NCBI GenBank assembly: GCA_017481945.1
Contig: JAFUOJ010000003.1
Span: 19,739-83,738 of the forward strand
Reading direction: 5' to 3'
Source of the DNA: Parabacteroides sp.
GTDB taxonomy: Bacteria; Bacteroidota; Bacteroidia; Bacteroidales; Tannerellaceae
DNA: 64,000 nucleotides
Below the pieces are notes generated by a model. The model saw only the letters and a list, made by a program, of their open reading frames with translations. It was not told the DNA's origin and made no database searches. The translations under genes and the position numbers were made by a program. Positions 34,807-43,379 of the stretch are shown here, piece after piece. Position 1 is the first letter of the stretch. Each line of letters starts with the position of its first letter.

Positions 34807-37503
34807 ATGAAACCAGAAGATATTATAGAACAAAGTGATAACGAAGAAGTAAAAGACGCAGAGGAACAATTTGTGTCCAATCAAGAGACGCATTCTGATT
34901 ATAAGATACCTGGAAAAGCTGATAGCCGAGTTTCTTATCATCTATCAGGGATGTATCAAGATTGGTTTTTAGATTATGCTTCTTATGTGATCTTGGAACG
35001 TGCAGTACCACATATTAATGATGGATTGAAGCCTGTTCAACGACGGATTTTGCATTCGATGAAGCGATTGGATGATGGTCGCTACAATAAGGTGGCAAAT
35101 ATAGTTGGACATACTATGCAGTTTCATCCACATGGAGACGCTTCTATTGGAGACGCTTTGGTACAACTGGGTCAGAAAGAATTATTGATTGATTGTCAAG
35201 GAAACTGGGGTAACATTTTGACGGGTGACGGAGCAGCTGCTCCTCGTTATATTGAAGCTCGTCTTTCTAAATTTGCTTTAGAGACGGTCTTTAATCCGAA
35301 AACTACGGTTTGGCAATTATCTTATGACGGAAGGAATAAAGAACCGGTGACACTTCCTGTTAAATTCCCGTTATTATTAGCGCAAGGTGTGGAAGGAATT
35401 GCGGTCGGGTTATCTTCTAAAATTTTGCCACATAACTTTAATGAGTTGTTAGATGCTTCTGTCGCTTATTTGCGAGGAGAAGAGTTCTCTTTATATCCGG
35501 ATTTTCAAACAGGTGGTTATATTGATGTTTCTAGATATAATGATGGTGAACGGGGAGGCTCTGTGAAGGTTCGGGCTAAGATCACAAAACAAGATAATAA
35601 GACCCTTGTTATTAGTGAGATTCCTTTTGGGAAGACTACATCTACAATTATAGAGTCAATCTTAAAAGCGAATGATAAAGGTAAGATTAAAATTAAGAAG
35701 GTAGATGATAATACGGCTCGTAATGTAGAAATTTTGGTTCATTTAGCTCCAGGGGTTTCTTCTGATAAGACGATTGACGCTTTGTATGCTTTTACTGATT
35801 GTGAGATTAGTATATCTCCAAACTGTTGTGTTATTATGGATAATAAGCCACACTTCCTAACGGTAAGTGATGTGCTAAAACATTCTACAGATGATACATT
35901 GCGGTTGTTACGTACTGAACTTGAAATTCAGAAATCAGAGATAGAGGAATCACTTTTCTTTGCTTCTTTAGAGAAGATTTTCATAGAAGAACGTATTTAT
36001 AAAGATAGAGGGTTTGAAGAGGCTAAAGACATGGATATGGCTATTGCTCATATAGATAAACGCCTTGAGCCATTCAAGCCAGATTTTATCCGTGAGGTTA
36101 CTCGTGAAGACATTTTGAAGTTGATGGAAATCAAAATGGGACGCATTTTGAAGTTTAATACAGATAAATGTAATACACTGATCGCCCAGTATCAGGAAGA
36201 AATTGCTAAAATAAAGAATCATCTGGCACATATTGTAGACTATACGATTGATTGGTTTATGATGTTAAAGGAGAAGTATGGACAAAACTATCCTCGTTTG
36301 ACAGAGATACGTAACTTTGATACCATTGAGGCTACTAAAGTTGTTGAAGCGAATGAAAAGCTTTATATCAATCGTGCAGAAGGATTTATAGGAACTTCCT
36401 TGAAGAAAGATGAATTTGTTTGTAATTGTTCAGATATTGATGATGTCATCTTGTTTTATCGAAATGGAACTTATAAGGTTGTGCGGGTAAGTGAGAAGAT
36501 GTTTGTAGGTAAAGATATTCTTTATTTAAATGTCTTTAAAAGAAATGATAGTCGTACGATTTACAATGTGATTTATCGAGATGGTAAGATCGGGAATAAT
36601 TATATTAAACGTTTTGCTGTGACAGGAGTAACCCGTGATAAAGAATATGATGTAACTAAGGGTACGGAAGGGTCTCGCATTCTCTATTTTAGTGCAAATA
36701 TGAATGGAGAAGCAGAGACTGTAAAAGTGATATTGAAACCAAAGCCTCGCCAGAAGTTATTGGCCTTTGAGAAAGATTTTAGCGAGATTGTAATTAAAGG
36801 ACGGGGTTCACAAGGTAATATCTTAACTAAAGCAGAAGTTCATAAGATTAGTTTAAAGCAAAAGGGCAGTTCAACATTGGGAGGACGTATGGTGTGGTTT
36901 GATCGAGATATATTGCGTTTAAACTATGATGGAAGAGGAGAGGAATTAGGAGAATTCCAAAGTGAAGATGTTATTTTGGTGATACTTCAGAATGGGGATT
37001 TTTACACGACGAATTTTGATTTAAGTAACCATTATGAGGATAATATATTAGTAATAGAAAAATATAATTCTAATAAAGTTTGGACAGCAGCTCTTTATGA
37101 CGCGGATCAGAAGTATTTCTATTTAAAACGCTTCTTATTAGAGGCTGGAAATCGCAAACAAAATTTCTTAGGAGAGAACCCTAAGAGTCGTCTGATGTTG
37201 TTGACAGATGAGGTTTATCCTCGTATAGAAGTTGTCTTTGGTGGTCATGATTCATTCCGTGAATCTTTGGTTTTAGAAGCAGAAGAGTTTATTGGAGTAA
37301 AAGGTTTTAAAGCAAAGGGAAAGCGTATATCTACTTTTGAGGTAGAAACAATTAACGAACTTGATCCTATCCGTTTTGTAACAGAAGAACAACCTGAAGA
37401 CAATTCTGCGGAAGAAGAGACAGATGTTGAAAATGTGACAGAACAAAGTAATTCAGATATTATTGATGAAATAACCGGGCAAATGAAACTTTTTGATGAA
37501 TAG
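34807..37503 (+). CDS. parC: Topoisomerase IV subunit A (ParC/GyrA family)
   Basis: 898 residues. Type IIA topoisomerase breakage-reunion subunit: SYHLSGMYQDWFLDYASYVI, RAVPHINDGLKPVQRRILHS near residue 65, active Tyr in AAPRYIEARLSKFA near residue 158, and KFNTDKCNTLI. The C-terminal beta-pinwheel (from about 530) lacks an obvious GyrA box (QRRGGKG-type), which favours ParC over GyrA. The gene ends in an acidic tail (EEQPEDNSAEEETDVENVTE). It acts with ParE in decatenation; parE is not in the window. The next gene starts 6 bp after the stop. Confidence 0.88.
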   Translation: MKPEDIIEQSDNEEVKDAEEQFVSNQETHSDYKIPGKADSRVSYHLSGMYQDWFLDYASYVILERAVPHINDGLKPVQRRILHSMKRLDDGRYNKVANIVGHTMQFHPHGDASIGDALVQLGQKELLIDCQGNWGNILTGDGAAAPRYIEARLSKFALETVFNPKTTVWQLSYDGRNKEPVTLPVKFPLLLAQGVEGIAVGLSSKILPHNFNELLDASVAYLRGEEFSLYPDFQTGGYIDVSRYNDGERGGSVKVRAKITKQDNKTLVISEIPFGKTTSTIIESILKANDKGKIKIKKVDDNTARNVEILVHLAPGVSSDKTIDALYAFTDCEISISPNCCVIMDNKPHFLTVSDVLKHSTDDTLRLLRTELEIQKSEIEESLFFASLEKIFIEERIYKDRGFEEAKDMDMAIAHIDKRLEPFKPDFIREVTREDILKLMEIKMGRILKFNTDKCNTLIAQYQEEIAKIKNHLAHIVDYTIDWFMMLKEKYGQNYPRLTEIRNFDTIEATKVVEANEKLYINRAEGFIGTSLKKDEFVCNCSDIDDVILFYRNGTYKVVRVSEKMFVGKDILYLNVFKRNDSRTIYNVIYRDGKIGNNYIKRFAVTGVTRDKEYDVTKGTEGSRILYFSANMNGEAETVKVILKPKPRQKLLAFEKDFSEIVIKGRGSQGNILTKAEVHKISLKQKGSSTLGGRMVWFDRDILRLNYDGRGEELGEFQSEDVILVILQNGDFYTTNFDLSNHYEDNILVIEKYNSNKVWTAALYDADQKYFYLKRFLLEAGNRKQNFLGENPKSRLMLLTDEVYPRIEVVFGGHDSFRESLVLEAEEFIGVKGFKAKGKRISTFEVETINELDPIRFVTEEQPEDNSAEEETDVENVTEQSNSDIIDEITGQMKLFDE

Positions 37504-37508
37504 TGTGT

Positions 37509-38369
37509 ATGAGAATAGTTGCCAGTTTGATATCTTTATTTCTATGTTTGTCTTTGTCCATTAAGGCACAAGGAGATAAAGAAACTCTTTATTCAATAAA
37601 TGAAAGTACAATGATTGGAATAGGAGGGTATAATTTACGAGATACTTACCTTTCCCCAAGTACAGACATTAATTATACCGGATGGGTCGCTCGTGTGCTG
37701 AACGAGCGGATGAAAGTTGTTTCTTTGGCAGATTATAAGGTTTCCCGTCAGCAATTGATTAATATTGAATTTGGTACAACAACAAATGGAGCAGAAACAG
37801 CAACAGAATATGCTGGATTTGCTGATTACATTTTAGGCTATCATTATAGATTTACGCAGGTCTTACCTGGTTTGAAAATATTGACGGGGGCTTCTGCCCA
37901 TCTTATGGGAGGCTTTATTTATAATACTCGTAATAGTAATAATCCTGCTTCGGGAAAAGCAGATCTTGATTTGAACCTGTCGGCTATGGCTATTTATAAT
38001 TTTAAGCTGAAGCAGTTACCACTGACGTTACGCTATCAAGCAGAGATCCCTTTTGTGGGTATGCTATTCTCCATGCATAAAGGTGAACCTTATTATTATT
38101 TGACTCAGGAAGGATATGATGGAGTCGTTAGTTTTAGTTCACTTCATAATAAATTTGCTATGAGGAATTATATTACATTGGATGTTCCCGTATCAACATT
38201 TACAATTCGTGTAGGTTATTTGAATAGTATATATCGAACAGATATTAATAAGATTAAAACTCATGTAATCTCTAATTCTTTTATGATTGGTCTTGTAAAA
38301 GAATTTATCTCTTTTGGTGGTAAACGAATGAAGAAACATACAGATTTATATCAAAGTGCTTACTATTAA
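37509..38369 (+). CDS. DUF3316 outer-membrane-like protein
   Basis: 286 residues from ATG at 37509 (a GTG two codons earlier would also be in frame). The signal peptide is MRIVASLISLFLCLSLSIKA. The body is rich in alternating beta segments with aromatic girdles (GWVARVLNERMKVVSLADYK, FADYILGYHYRFTQVLPGLK, MAIYNFKLKQLPLTLRYQAE), as expected of a small outer-membrane barrel, and matches the DUF3316 family by recall. Function unknown. It lies close behind parC and 12 bp ahead of the S41 protease, so the three may be one transcript. Confidence 0.75.
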   Translation: MRIVASLISLFLCLSLSIKAQGDKETLYSINESTMIGIGGYNLRDTYLSPSTDINYTGWVARVLNERMKVVSLADYKVSRQQLINIEFGTTTNGAETATEYAGFADYILGYHYRFTQVLPGLKILTGASAHLMGGFIYNTRNSNNPASGKADLDLNLSAMAIYNFKLKQLPLTLRYQAEIPFVGMLFSMHKGEPYYYLTQEGYDGVVSFSSLHNKFAMRNYITLDVPVSTFTIRVGYLNSIYRTDINKIKTHVISNSFMIGLVKEFISFGGKRMKKHTDLYQSAYY

Positions 38370-38381
38370 TTCCCCCTTAAA

Positions 38382-39413
38382 ATGAAGATGAAGTTTATAT
38401 ATTTAATACTCTTTTGTTGTATCATTTGTAGTAGCTGTGAGAAAGCTACGGATTATAACTCTTCTCCCCGTGATAATTTTGAGACTCTATGGCGAATTAT
38501 GGATGAGAATTACTGCTTTTTTGAGTTTAAAGATGTAGATTGGGATGAGGTACATGAGCGATACAGTCTGCTTGTTAAGGATACCATGAATCAGTATGAA
38601 CTATTTGATCTGCTTGCTGATATGTTAGCAGAAGTGAAGGATGGACATACAAACTTAATCTCTTCTTTTGATATGTCTCGCTATTGGGCTTGGTATGAAG
38701 ATTATCCCGCAAATTTCAATGAAGATATACAAGATAATTATTTAGGTACAGACTATAAGATAGCTGGAGGAATGAAGTATAAACGATTGGTGAATGATCA
38801 AATCGGTTATGTTTATTATGGTAGTTTCTCAAGCGGTGTCGGAGAGAATAATTTGGATTACATGCTTGTGCATTTTAAAGATTGTAAAGGGCTAATATTT
38901 GATGTGCGTGATAACGGTGGCGGTACTTTAACCTACTCAGATCGTATTGCTTCTCGTTTTCTTAAAGAAAGGATATTGACTGGTTATACACAATATAAGA
39001 AAGGGAATGGTCATACTGATTTTACAGACCCAAAGCCTGTTTATATTTCTCCTTCTGATCGTATTTTATGGACTCGTCCAGTTGTTGTTTTAACGAATCG
39101 TCATTCATATAGTGCAACGAATGATTTTGTAAATATTATGCGTCTTTTACCCCAAGTTACAATAATGGGAGATCGTACAGGGGGAGGAAGTGGTTTACCA
39201 TTTAGCTCGGAGTTGCCGAATGGATGGAGTATTCGGTTTTCTGCTTGTCCGATGTTAGATATAAATAAACAACATACAGAGTTTGGTATAGATCCGGATG
39301 TTTCAGTTTCTATGACCGAGGAAGACATGGCAAAAGGGAAAGATACGATCATAGATAGTGCAATAGAACTTCTTTTATCAAAGGCTGATTCAACAAATAC
39401 AACAACAAAATGA
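38382..39413 (+). CDS. S41-family peptidase, lipoprotein
   Basis: 343 residues; lipobox near residue 20 (CIICSSCEKA). S41 (C-terminal-processing-type) features: N-terminal helical cap (FETLWRIMDENYCFFEFKDV, MLAEVKDGHTNL), a divergent PDZ-less middle, then GLIFDVRDNGGGTLTYSDRI, nucleophile Ser244 in RHSYSATNDFV and GDRTGGGSGLPF. The distal Lys of Ser/Lys dyad members is not obvious; tricorn-like or Ser/His/Glu variants occur in this family. It probably degrades periplasmic or surface proteins. It is the last gene before tRNA-Leu. Confidence 0.87.
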   Translation: MKMKFIYLILFCCIICSSCEKATDYNSSPRDNFETLWRIMDENYCFFEFKDVDWDEVHERYSLLVKDTMNQYELFDLLADMLAEVKDGHTNLISSFDMSRYWAWYEDYPANFNEDIQDNYLGTDYKIAGGMKYKRLVNDQIGYVYYGSFSSGVGENNLDYMLVHFKDCKGLIFDVRDNGGGTLTYSDRIASRFLKERILTGYTQYKKGNGHTDFTDPKPVYISPSDRILWTRPVVVLTNRHSYSATNDFVNIMRLLPQVTIMGDRTGGGSGLPFSSELPNGWSIRFSACPMLDINKQHTEFGIDPDVSVSMTEEDMAKGKDTIIDSAIELLLSKADSTNTTTK

Positions 39414-39432
39414 TAAAATATTTCCATCAATG

Positions 39433-39463
39433 TTTGGAGATTAATAGATTTTGTTTACCTTTG
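39433..39463 (+). promoter_or_regulatory. Promoter of tRNA-Leu
   Basis: TTTG at 39433-39436, 19-base spacer, TACCTTTG at 39456-39463; the tRNA starts 12 bases later. A clean Bacteroidetes promoter. Confidence 0.75.
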
Positions 39464-39474
39464 CAATCGCAAAT

Positions 39475-39556
39475 GCGGCTGTGGTGTAATTGGTAGCCAC
39501 GTCAGACTTAGGATCTGATGCCGAGAGGCGTGGGGGTTCGAGTCCCTTCAGCCGCA
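39475..39556 (+). tRNA. tRNA-Leu (anticodon TAG)
   Basis: 82 nt without encoded CCA. Acceptor arms GCGGCTG and CAGCCGC close with discriminator A at 39556. Anticodon stem TCAGA/TCTGA holds loop CTTAGGA with anticodon TAG (reads CTA and related Leu codons). The extended variable arm (TGCCGAGAGGCGTG) and GGTTCGAGTCC T-arm confirm a class II leucine tRNA. Confidence 0.95.
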
Positions 39557-39575
39557 CTTATTGATTGTAATAAAG

Positions 39576-39609
39576 AGGGGATTTTCCTTTGGAAAAGTCC
39601 CTTTTTTTT
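39576..39609 (+). terminator. Intrinsic terminator after tRNA-Leu
   Basis: AGGGGATTTTCC (39576-39587) pairs with GGAAAAGTCCCT (39591-39602), with one wobble and one mismatch, followed by eight T. The TATCTTTG box of the next gene follows at 39614. Confidence 0.8.
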
Positions 39610-39644
39610 ATTGTATCTTTGCGCCTATATCAAAACACAGAAAG

Positions 39645-40538
39645 ATGAAATATACGAAGATATGTACTCTGTTACTGCTATGGGGATTGTTTGTGGCCTG
39701 TGGTAGTAAGCAAACGGAGGGTAAAATTGTGACAGTGACGATTGAGCCGCAGCGGTTCTTTGCGGAGAAGATTGCGGGGGATAAGTTTACGGTAAACTGT
39801 ATAGTCCCGGTAGGGCAAAGCCCTGAGACGTATGATCCTACTCCTAAGCAAATGGTACAAGTAGGAAAGAGTGATGCTTATCTGCGAATCGGCTCGATTG
39901 GCTTTGAGCAAGTATGGATGGAGAAGATTCAAGAGAACAACCCTGATTTAACGGTCTTTGACCTCTCTGAGGGTATGTCCTTTGTCGAAGGGGAAGAGAC
40001 ATGTATCCACCATCATGAACATGCGCACGAACATCATCATCCTGCCGGAGGCGTTGATCCCCATATCTGGAGCTCTATAGAAGGTGCGAAAGTGGTTGCC
40101 TGGAATACACTGAATGCTTTTATACAGTTGGATAAGGAGAATACTGCGTATTACTGGAAGAATTATACAACCTTGTTGGCCGAGATAGAGCAGACTGCTG
40201 ATCAGATAAAGCAGATACTTGAACCATTGGAGAGTCGCTCTTTTATTATCTATCATCCGGCCCTTACCTACTTCGCTCACGAGTTTGGTTTGAAGCAGCT
40301 TTGTATCGAGATGGATGGGAAGGAACCTTCACCGGCTCAGCTGAAAGAGCTAATTAAAACTGCGAAGGAGCATGGAGTGAAAGTAGTCTTCATCCAGCAG
40401 GAGTTTGACCAAAAGAATGCAGAACTGATCGCTAAGGAGACCGGATGTCGGTTGGTTGTCATTAACCCGCTGGATTATCAATGGAGTAAAGAACTTATTC
40501 ATATAGCAAAAGCATTAGTGGATGAACAAGCTGATTGA
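39645..40538 (+). CDS. znuA: Zinc/manganese ABC transporter substrate-binding lipoprotein
   Basis: 297 residues from ATG at 39645, where a lipoprotein signal begins (MKYTKICTLLLLWGLFVACG); the upstream extension of the frame crosses the promoter TATCTTTG (39614-39621) and is rejected. Cluster A-I (metal) binding protein: IEPQRFFAEKIAGDKFTVNC, the conserved PETYDPTP, a His-rich acidic loop (CIHHHEHAHEHHHP) near residue 126 typical of zinc binders, GGVDPHIWSS, and IYHPALTYFAHEFGL. It captures Zn2+ (less likely Mn2+) in the periplasm. The ATPase gene overlaps by 17 bp, but no permease gene follows. Confidence 0.9.
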   Translation: MKYTKICTLLLLWGLFVACGSKQTEGKIVTVTIEPQRFFAEKIAGDKFTVNCIVPVGQSPETYDPTPKQMVQVGKSDAYLRIGSIGFEQVWMEKIQENNPDLTVFDLSEGMSFVEGEETCIHHHEHAHEHHHPAGGVDPHIWSSIEGAKVVAWNTLNAFIQLDKENTAYYWKNYTTLLAEIEQTADQIKQILEPLESRSFIIYHPALTYFAHEFGLKQLCIEMDGKEPSPAQLKELIKTAKEHGVKVVFIQQEFDQKNAELIAKETGCRLVVINPLDYQWSKELIHIAKALVDEQAD

Positions 40539-41283
40539 TATAGAGAATGTCACGGCCGCTTATGGAGCAAAGACCGTACTGCGCGATATCTCTCTGACCG
40601 TTTGGGAGGGAGACTTCTTAGGTATCATAGGGCCGAATGGAGGAGGTAAGACAACCCTGCTAAAGGTCATCTTAGGATTATTGCCTCCGGCTCTTGGGAC
40701 GATTCATTTCTATGACGAAGGTAAGCCGGTCTCTTCGCTCCGTATAGGTTACCTACCTCAGTTGAATAACATAGATAAGAAATTCCCTATTTCCGTTCGC
40801 GAGGTTATCTCCTCCGGCTTAGCAGCCGGGAAACCTCTGTTTCGCTCTTTCAATGCGACTCAAAAGCAGCGCATAGATGAGGTTATCGCTATGATGGGAT
40901 TGGAGGAGTTTGAGAATCGAGCTATTGGAAACCTTTCAGGAGGACAGTTGCAACGTGTTTTACTGGGACGTTCCATCGTTTCCCGTCCGCAAGTCCTGAT
41001 TCTGGATGAACCCAACTCCTATGTCGACAAACGCTTTGAGTCTCACTTTTATAAGTTGTTGGGGGAGATCAACAAGGAGAGCGCGGTTATCTTAGTGTCG
41101 CATGATATCGGTACGGTGTTGGCGATGGTGAAGAACATCGCTTGTGTGAATGAGACATTGCATTACCATCCGGGAGCTGATGTCTCGGAGGAATGGTTAG
41201 GCGATAAGTACGCTTGTCCGATCGAGTTGATTGGGCATGGTGATTTACCTCATCGCGTATTGAAGAAACATGTGCATGAATAA
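40522..41283 (+). CDS. znuC: Metal ABC transporter ATP-binding protein
   Basis: 253 residues. ABC ATPase with Walker A GPNGGGKTT near residue 37, Q-loop YLPQLNN, signature LSGGQLQRV near 141, Walker B VLILDEP near 163, and H-loop VSHDIG. The sequence is of the ZnuC/MntB group. It overlaps znuA by 17 bp, so the pair is coupled. The expected membrane subunit (ZnuB) is absent here: the next gene, 21 bp on, is an epimerase. The permease must be elsewhere or shared with another system. Confidence 0.93.
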   Translation: MNKLIDIENVTAAYGAKTVLRDISLTVWEGDFLGIIGPNGGGKTTLLKVILGLLPPALGTIHFYDEGKPVSSLRIGYLPQLNNIDKKFPISVREVISSGLAAGKPLFRSFNATQKQRIDEVIAMMGLEEFENRAIGNLSGGQLQRVLLGRSIVSRPQVLILDEPNSYVDKRFESHFYKLLGEINKESAVILVSHDIGTVLAMVKNIACVNETLHYHPGADVSEEWLGDKYACPIELIGHGDLPHRVLKKHVHE

Positions 41284-41304
41284 TAATAGCTATTGTAAGA
41301 AAAG

Positions 41305-42318
41305 ATGAAAAAGATATTGATCACCGGGGCCAGCGGTTTTATCGGTGGCTTTTTGGTAAAAGAGGCGTTAGCAAGAGGGTATGAAGTTTGGGCCGGAGTA
41401 CGTTCGAGCAGTAGCCGCGAATATTTACAGGACGAACGGATCCGCTTCATTGATTTGAAGTACACAGACCCGGCTGCCTTAACAGAGCAGTTAGCCACCT
41501 TCGGGCGTGAGCAGGGCGCATGGGACTACGTTATTCATAACGCCGGGCTGACGAAGACGTTAGACAAGAGGAACTTTTATCGGGTAAATGCGGAGAACAC
41601 GCATAACCTGATCGAAGCCTTAGCCGCTGCCGATTGTAAACCGAAGAAGTTCCTGCTGATGAGTAGCCTTAGCAGCTACGGGCGTGGGGATGAAAAGACC
41701 TTTCGCCCGATCTCGTTGGAGGACCCTCAACTACCGAATACGGAATATGGGAAGAGTAAATTAGAGGCTGAAAGCTATCTGCGCCGTCAGTCCCATTTCC
41801 CCTATGTGATCTTACGTCCGACCGGTGTCTATGGGCCGGGAGAGAAGGACTATCTCATGCAGATTCAAAGCGTCAATTCCGGTTTCGACTTTGCGGTAGG
41901 GATGACCCCGCAGCGTATCACGTTTATTTACGTGAAGGACTTGGCGGTCGCTGCCTTCTTGGCTTTAGAGAACGAGGCGATCGTGAACCGTCATTACTTT
42001 GTAGCGGACGGGGATGTCTATACCGATGAGGCCTTCTCCCGTATGATTCAGGAGCTGTTGCAGAAGAAACACGTCCTGCACCTTCGCATTCCGATGGCCT
42101 TAGCTCACGTCGCCTGTCTCTGTAGCGAATGGATCGGTAAGCTCTTGCACAAGAGTATGACCTTGAATTCGGACAAGTACATCATATTCAAGCAGCGAAA
42201 CTGGATTTGCGATGTCACCCCCTTGCAAAAAGAGCTGGGCTTCGTCCCCCGGTATCCGCTCCGCAAAGGGCTGGAAGAGGCGATCGCATGGTATAAGGAA
42301 AAGGGTTGGCTTTCATGA
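41305..42318 (+). CDS. NAD-dependent epimerase/dehydratase family protein
   Basis: 337 residues, extended short-chain dehydrogenase. NAD(P) motif ITGASGFIGGFLVKEAL at the N-terminus, substrate region MSSLSSYGRGDEKTF, active Tyr-Lys in YGKSKLEAESY near residue 150, and RPTGVYGPGEKDY. The set resembles 3-beta-hydroxysteroid-dehydrogenase-like or nucleotide-sugar epimerase proteins. The real substrate is unknown. It is part of a tightly spaced run with znuAC, though unrelated in function. A hairpin terminator overlaps its 3-prime end. Confidence 0.85.
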   Translation: MKKILITGASGFIGGFLVKEALARGYEVWAGVRSSSSREYLQDERIRFIDLKYTDPAALTEQLATFGREQGAWDYVIHNAGLTKTLDKRNFYRVNAENTHNLIEALAAADCKPKKFLLMSSLSSYGRGDEKTFRPISLEDPQLPNTEYGKSKLEAESYLRRQSHFPYVILRPTGVYGPGEKDYLMQIQSVNSGFDFAVGMTPQRITFIYVKDLAVAAFLALENEAIVNRHYFVADGDVYTDEAFSRMIQELLQKKHVLHLRIPMALAHVACLCSEWIGKLLHKSMTLNSDKYIIFKQRNWICDVTPLQKELGFVPRYPLRKGLEEAIAWYKEKGWLS

Positions 42319-42332
42319 AGTCAACCTTTTTT
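42304..42332 (+). terminator. Intrinsic terminator at the end of the epimerase gene
   Basis: GGTTGGCTT (42304-42312), loop TCATG, AAGTCAACC (42318-42326), then TTTTTT. The stem starts inside the last codons of the gene. Confidence 0.8.
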
Positions 42333-42492
42333 GTAGGTATCCGCAAAAGAGTAGGCAAATTCTTTGCTATAAGCTTGTGAAACTTAAACCTTTTTACCTA
42401 CTTTTGTGTGGTAGCGAGGTGAGTCTCTCTTTTGATTTACGGGAATTGCCGGCTACTTGAATCTTTTATTAATCTTTTAAAACAACCCAATT

Positions 42493-43269
42493 ATGGCAAC
42501 AATTAATGCTATCGCTCATTTGAATGAGCTAACCAAAGATGTGAAGAACGACTACTACTTGACGCCACAAGTGACAGGAACCCTGACCGTCAGTGACATC
42601 ATCGAACGTATTCGTAAGCGTGAAATTGCAACCAAGAACGTAGACGGCGCCGCCTTCGTTCAGACTTTCTTGGATGAGTGTGCCGCAGCCACCGCTGAGG
42701 GCTACAACATCGTAAACAGTTTCTTCCGTTCCTCCATAGGCATTCAGGGGGTTATTTACACCGACGACTTAGGGCATACCATCCCGGCTGACCGCTTGAA
42801 AGTCTCAGTCAACCTGACACAAGGCGACGGAGCGAAAGCCGCTGTCGAGTCTGCCCAAGTTTACACCTTTGAACAGGCAGGAGCTATCGGCCCGATTATC
42901 CAGGCCGTTTCAGACCCGACCGAAGGCATAGCCGGCCACTTGAACCCCGGCTCGATGGTCTTGATTCAAGGTATGCGCTTGTCAGTGAAAGGGGAGGACC
43001 CCTCTGTCGGCGTACTTTTTACCTCGGTGGACAATCCGGAGACTACCGTTTTCGTAGCTCCCAACAAACTCTCTCCCAACACGCCTTCTAAGTTGCAGTT
43101 CGTGCTCCCGGCAGGAGTGACGGAAGGCAAGTGGTACGTGACGGTGACCACGCAGTCTATGGGAGGTACTACTAAATCACTCAAATCACCTCGTTCCTTC
43201 CAATTTGCCGATCCAATCACGGTCGGAACGGTCAATGAAGAAGAGGACGACAGACCGGAAGAATTGTAA
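42493..43269 (+). CDS. HU-like DNA-binding plus DUF4469 domain protein
   Basis: 258 residues. The N-terminal 125 residues (KNDYYLTPQVTGTLTVSDII, GAAFVQTFLDECAAATAEGY, NSFFRSSIGIQGVIYTDDLG) match the HU-related DNA-binding domain found in Bacteroidetes. The C-terminal part (GSMVLIQGMRLSVKGEDPSV, VLPAGVTEGKWYVTVTTQS) is an Ig-like DUF4469 domain. No signal peptide, so it is cytoplasmic. The role is not known; binding to the nucleoid is an inference. A promoter-like TACTTTTG box lies near 42400. GC content and codon choice are higher in GC than in the 33-39 kb region. Confidence 0.75.
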   Translation: MATINAIAHLNELTKDVKNDYYLTPQVTGTLTVSDIIERIRKREIATKNVDGAAFVQTFLDECAAATAEGYNIVNSFFRSSIGIQGVIYTDDLGHTIPADRLKVSVNLTQGDGAKAAVESAQVYTFEQAGAIGPIIQAVSDPTEGIAGHLNPGSMVLIQGMRLSVKGEDPSVGVLFTSVDNPETTVFVAPNKLSPNTPSKLQFVLPAGVTEGKWYVTVTTQSMGGTTKSLKSPRSFQFADPITVGTVNEEEDDRPEEL

Positions 43270-43282
43270 TACTCATTCGCGG

Positions 43283-43350
43283 GAGTAGCGACTTACCGGT
43301 CGCTACTCTCCAACCTTACCAGTCGCGGGTCCCGCGACTGGTAAGTCGCT
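43283..43350. repeat. GC-rich nested palindromes (cruciform-capable)
   Basis: 43283-43308: GAGTAGCGAC / GTCGCTACTC, perfect 10-bp arms. 43316-43344: TTACCAGTCGCGGG / CCCGCGACTGGTAA, perfect 14-bp arms with a single central base. The outer AGCGACTTACC (43287-43297) also pairs with GGTAAGTCGCT (43340-43350), so the two hairpins compete with one large structure. Located between the DUF4469 gene and the alpha-galactosidase start. Confidence 0.85.
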
Positions 43351-43379
43351 AAAGGCGCGAATAAATAGCAAAGAATAAT

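Noticed and set aside
39475-39556. tRNA-Leu as attachment site of a genomic island
   Set aside because: I found no integrase gene and no second copy of the tRNA 3-prime end downstream within the window.
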